Source: Solanum dulcamara (lineage: Eukaryota; Streptophyta; Magnoliopsida; Solanales; Solanaceae). Taken from it: DNA of 64,000 nucleotides. The position numbers and the translations under genes are program-made. Where the stretch lies: assembly GCF_947179165.1 (NCBI RefSeq), contig NC_077241.1:31181246-31245245 (forward strand), given 5' to 3'. The notes beneath the pieces were generated by a model. It did not search any database and had not been told where the DNA came from. It saw only the letters and a program-made list of their open reading frames with translations. Shown piece by piece: positions 60,050 through 64,000 of this stretch (positions are counted from its first letter, which is position 1; each line of letters begins with the position of its first letter).

Positions 60050-61473
60050 CTTAGGTTTGGGTAGAGGGGAAAAGATGAGGGTATCTCTTAATCATATCCG
60101 CTTACACTTCCCATGTTACACTTTCTATTTGTTGATTCCTCCAAAGGACTTTAACAGATGCAACTTCTTTGTTCCTCAATCTCTTAACCTGCCGGTCCAA
60201 AATTTCCACAGGAACTTTTTCATAGGTCAAGTTTTCTTCAATATTCACTACTCCCATAGGTACAATGGAACTAGGATCACCCACACTTTTTTTCAACATA
60301 GACACGTGAAACACTGGATGAACCATGGCCATTTCCAATGGTAATTCCAACTCATATGCAACCTTACCAACACGTCTCACGATTCTATAAGGCCCTACAT
60401 ACCTAGGGCTCAATTTCCCTTTCTTACCAAATCGAACCACACTTTTCATGGGTGAAACCTTCAGATACACCCAATCGTCCACATTAAACTCAAGATCCCA
60501 TCTTCTAGTGTCAGAATAGGATTTTTGATGACTTTGAGCTGTCTTCAACCTTTCTGTAATGATCTTCACCTTCTCCAGAGCATCAAGTACCAAATCTGGG
60601 CCCAACAAGGTCATCTCACCTACTTCGAACCAACCAACCGGTGATCTACATCGTCTCCCATATAAAGCCTCAAATGGCGCCATCTCAATACTTGAGTGGT
60701 AACTATTATTATAGGCAAACTCGATGAGAGGTAGATGATCATCCCAATTTCCTTTAAACTCCAACACACAAGCCCTTAACATATCCTCTAGTGTTTGAAT
60801 CGTCCTTTCGGCTTGCCCATCCGTTTGAGGATGGAATGCTGTGCTCAACTTTACCTTAGTACCGAGGCCTTTTTGAAATGATCTCCAGAAGTGAAAAGTG
60901 AATTGGGTACCACGATCCAAAATAATGGATAACGGCACACCATGCAACCTCACCAACTCCCGAATATACAACTTTGCATAGTCTTCGGCACTATAGAAAG
61001 TTTTAACCAGTAGGAAGTGAGCTGACTTAGTCATTCTATCAACAATTACCCAAATTGAGTCATGACGCTTCCGGGTATGAGGCAAACCCACTACAAAATC
61101 CATATTCACATCTTCCCACTTCCAAGTTGGTATTTTAATATCTTGGGCTAGGCCACCCAGCCTTCACTTGTTGGCAATTCGTACATTCGTACACAAACCT
61201 TGCTATGTCCTTCTTCATGCCACCCCACCAATACAACTCCTTTAAGTCTCGGTACATTTTCGTTGAACTGGGATGAATGGAGTATGTAGAATTATGAGCC
61301 TCCATCATGATCAAACTCCTTCGGCCATCAACATATGGAACACATATCCGACCTTGATAGTATAGTACCCCATCTCCCCCTTGGGAAAAGTCCTCTATCT
61401 TCTTTTCCTTTACCAACTTCTTTAACTCGATAAACTTTGGGTCAAGATCTTGCTTGGATTTAACATCCACCAC
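60050..61473 (-). pseudogene. Integrase and chromodomain of B2 pol, one frameshift
   Basis: The zinc domain (61473-61135) has MEAHNSTYSIHPSSTKMYRDLKELYWWGGMKKD and CTNCQQVKAG. A 14-base deletion then shifts the frame at about 61150. The core and C-terminus form a 335-codon open stretch (61109-60102): [43 protein letters not shown] (all DDE acidic residues present), FGKKGKLSPRYVGPYRIV, and a chromodomain with VPVEILDRQV, VKVLWRNQQI, VTWEV. A TAA removes the last dozen or so residues, of which the YPHLFPST-type tail can still be read. Confidence 0.9.
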
Positions 61474-63312
61474 CTAAAAGGATTCAGACCTATTTTGAAC
61501 AACCATACCCCCATCATTAGTACCACACAACTTCACCCCTAATCTAGCAAATCGGTGAATATCTTTCACCAACTCCCTCTTACTTTCATCCACATGGGCC
61601 ACACTCCCTATAGACACTCTACTAAGTGCATCAGCAACCACATTAGCTTTACCCAAATGATAGTGCACACTCATGTCATAGTCCTTAAAGAGTTATAGCC
61701 ACCTCCTTTGCCTTAGATTAAGGTCCTTTTGGGTGAACACATATTTAAGACTCTTATGATCAGTATACACATCCACATGCACCCCATAGAGGTAATGCCT
61801 CCAAATCTTTAGAGCAAAAACAACGGCCGCCAATTCAAGGTCATGGGTAGGGTAGTTACGCTCATGCACCTTTAATTGCCTAGAAGCATAGGCTATGACC
61901 TTGCCGTTTTGCATTAAGACACAACCTGAACCAATCTTTCAAGCATCACAATAAACTACAAACCCCTCTAATCCTTCTGGGAGAGTCAAAATAGGAGAAG
62001 AGGTAAGTCGATCTTTTAAGGTCTGGAAACTCTTCTCACACTCATCTGTCCATATGAATTTGGATTTCTTTTGGGTCAATTTTGTCATAAGAGATGAGAT
62101 GGAAGAAAAGCCTTTGACGAACCTTCTATAGTACCCGGCTAGACCTAAGAAGCTCCTAATGTCTGAAGGAGATAATGGTCTAGGCCAATTTTTGACTGCC
62201 TCTATTTTCTTAGGATCAACCTTGATCCCATCACCGGACACTATATGACCAAGAAATGCTACCTCCTTTAACCAAAATTAACACTTACTAAATTTTGCAA
62301 ATAATTGCCTATCCCTCAATGTTTGAAGCACAACTCTCAAGTGATTTTTATGTTTTTTCTCACCCTGAGAGTAAATTCAAATATCATCAATAAAGACCAC
62401 CACAAAGGTATCAAGGTAAGGTTTGAACACCCTATTCATCAAGTCCATAAACACCGCCGGTGCATTTGTTAACCCAAAACTCATCACCACAAACTCATAG
62501 TGACCATACCTTGTTCGGAAGGCCGTTTTGGGAATGTCACACTCCCTCACCCATAGTTGGTGATAGCTAGACCAAAGTTCGATCTTGGAGAAGTGACTTG
62601 CCCCTTGCAATTGATCAAACAAGTCATCTATTCTGGGGAGTGGGTACTTGTTCTTAATGGTCATCTTATTTAATTGACGGTAGTCTATGCACATTCGAAG
62701 CGATCCATCCTTCTTTCTCACAAATAACACAGGAGCACCCCATAGCGAAATACTTGGTCTTATGAACCCCTTCTCTAACAAGTCCTTTAACTGTTCCTTC
62801 AACTCTTTTAATTCTGTCGGGGCCATATGGTAAGGAGGAATAGAGATAGGTTGGGTATCAGGGAGGAAATTGATACCAAAATCAACCTCCCTTTCTGGAG
62901 GGATACTAGGAAGGTCTTCAGAAAAGACATCGGTGAATTCATTGACTATAGGAACTGACTGAAGAGAAGGACTTTTGGAGTTGACATCCCTAACCCACAC
63001 AATATGGTAAATACATCCCTTAGAAATCATTTTGCGGGCCTTAAGATAAAAAATAAACTGACCCTTCACCACCGAATCACAACCCTGCCATTCAATAATA
63101 GGCTCATTTGGAAATTGGAACTTGACTCGATGATTCCTACAATCTATGGAAATATTAGATGCATGTAACCAATCCATCCCAAGAATGACATCGAAATCTA
63201 TCATGTCAAGCTCAATGAGATCACAAGGAATAACTTTATGCAAAATATACACAAGGCAACCCCTATAGACCTTTCTAGCAATAACTGACTCACCAACAGG
63301 GGTAGACACCAA
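61474..63312 (-). pseudogene. Protease end, RT and RNase H of B2 pol, in-frame stops
   Basis: One frame throughout with six or so stops. It opens with the protease tail ([20 protein letters not shown]), then RT with [25 protein letters not shown] and [18 protein letters not shown], and the active site VVFIDDI directly followed by TGA (62377-62379). The catalytic KIDL Asp reads KIEL, so Asp is replaced by Glu. A second stop is in KC*FW. Later segments: [22 protein letters not shown] (stop next to the first RNase H Asp), [42 protein letters not shown]. Stops also precede LFKDYD and VVD. Confidence 0.9.
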
Positions 63313-64000
63313 ATAAGGCTCTATAACATTTCAAGTAAAACATTAAATCTATTAGCAAGGAATGGAGTAACAAAAGATAAATTTGCACCTGGATCTAATA
63401 GTGCATACACATCAAAATAAAAGACCTTTAACATACCGGTAATGACATTGGGTGCATCCTCAACCTCTTGTCTCCCATGTAAGGCATAAAAGCGGTTGGT
63501 GCGTTGGACACCTCTTTGGACTTGTTGACCATGAGCAATTTGTCCTTGAGTCCTACCACCACCATCTCTACAATACTTAGCATGGTGGCCCAGCTTATCA
63601 CACTTAAAACATGCATTGGAGCCAGCTAAGCATTCCCCTTTGTGAGTCCTTCCACACTTCTTGAAAGCGGGGAAAGTTTGAGTAGCAACATTCTCTCTTA
63701 GAATTATTGGTTTACCACTCTTTTCCTTGTTGAACCTTGGAGGAGGAGTATTGGTGGAACCTTGTCCCACAAATCGTTGCTCACCTTGGCCTTTGTCATT
63801 GTTACCATGATCGGACCTTTGAGGGTTAAACCCTCCACCATCCACTCTAGCCTTTTTGAACCCCCTTGATCTCTCTCTAAGCTTCTCTTCTTCAATTTGT
63901 TCTGCGTAAGTCATTAACCAAGAGATATCCATCTCCTTGACCAACATGGCCGTTTTGCACTCCTTGGACACCGAGCTTGACACACCGAAAATAAACTTGC
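63313..64000 (-). pseudogene. gag C-terminus and protease start of B2, open to window edge
   Basis: On the minus strand: the end of capsid (VSKECKTAMLVKEMDISWLMTYAEQIEEE), a basic linker, KKCGRTHKGEC, then the zinc knuckle CFKCDKLGHHAKYC, and the protease active site LLDPGANLSFVTPF, which is intact. A frameshift at about 63320 disconnects it from the rest of pol. The N-terminal part lies beyond 64000. Confidence 0.9.

Larger units (their letters stand above)
47125..64000 (-). mobile_element. B2: minus-strand gypsy element, LTR split by a LINE, open to window end
   Basis: The 3' LTR (47125-48330 plus 58728-59850) is interrupted by the LINE. The interior from 59851 carries chromodomain, integrase, RNase H, RT, protease and gag in reverse to the window edge. 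LTR length without the LINE is about 2329 bp, equal to the B1 3' LTR. The base set before its left end is TTTGA; the partner is outside the window. Pol is better kept than in C1 or C2 but has stops and two frameshifts. Confidence 0.9.

Noticed and set aside
1..64000. A new host defence or other non-transposon gene system
   Set aside because: Nearly all substantial coding signals in the window are explained by gypsy elements or the LINE. The only unexplained long frame is the LINE 3' region, reported as a finding.

Overview
The window is a stack of plant transposable elements with no recognisable host gene, tRNA, rRNA or CRISPR array. Nearly all of it derives from Ty3/gypsy LTR retrotransposons of the chromovirus type: gag, protease, RT, RNase H, integrase and a C-terminal chromodomain. 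Wherever visible, their primer binding sites match the 3' end of initiator tRNA-Met. One full-length non-LTR LINE and a piece resembling a Mutator-type DNA element are also present. The gypsy types and LTR style suggest a flowering plant, and my impression is Solanaceae (pepper, tomato or potato type). The species is inference. The dense nesting suggests pericentromeric or other repeat-rich chromatin.

Layout, left to right. 1-5098 is the decayed 3' part of a plus-strand gypsy element (D) with its 3' LTR. 5099-7459 is degenerate sequence, probably an old minus-strand LTR. 7460-19320 is a second old plus-strand element (E): 5' LTR, decayed gag, RT and RNase H remnants. It is split at 11200 by B1, an element with TSD GTGAC whose interior is reduced to integrase plus chromodomain. 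19321-27733 is element C1 (plus), with 5' LTR, broken gag-pol and part of its 3' LTR. C1 is cut at 27734 by C2 (minus), a relative. C2's 3' LTR is split by element A (29823-40418, minus, TSD TCTCC), which has two 2850-bp LTRs differing at only about 20 places by eye and an uninterrupted 1551-codon gag-pol gene. C2's broken pol and gag follow (40585-45307), then part of its 5' LTR, which ends at 46694 at the DNA-transposon-like piece (46695-47124). At 47125 element B2 (minus) begins and runs off the right end. Its 3' LTR is split by the LINE (48331-58711, 16-bp TSD).

Insertion order follows from the nesting: C1, then C2 into C1, then A into C2; on the other side, B2 after C2 and the LINE into B2. 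E is older than B1. A is clearly the youngest LTR element and the only candidate for autonomous activity.

The least explained features are (i) the LINE's 2.7-kb 3' region, with a 657-codon open frame built of diverged repeats and many splice-acceptor-like tracts, (ii) strong splice-donor sequences inside the LTRs of every family, with a matching acceptor just before the gag ATG in family C, and (iii) LINE stop codons that all fit C-to-T decay, mostly at CHG sites.
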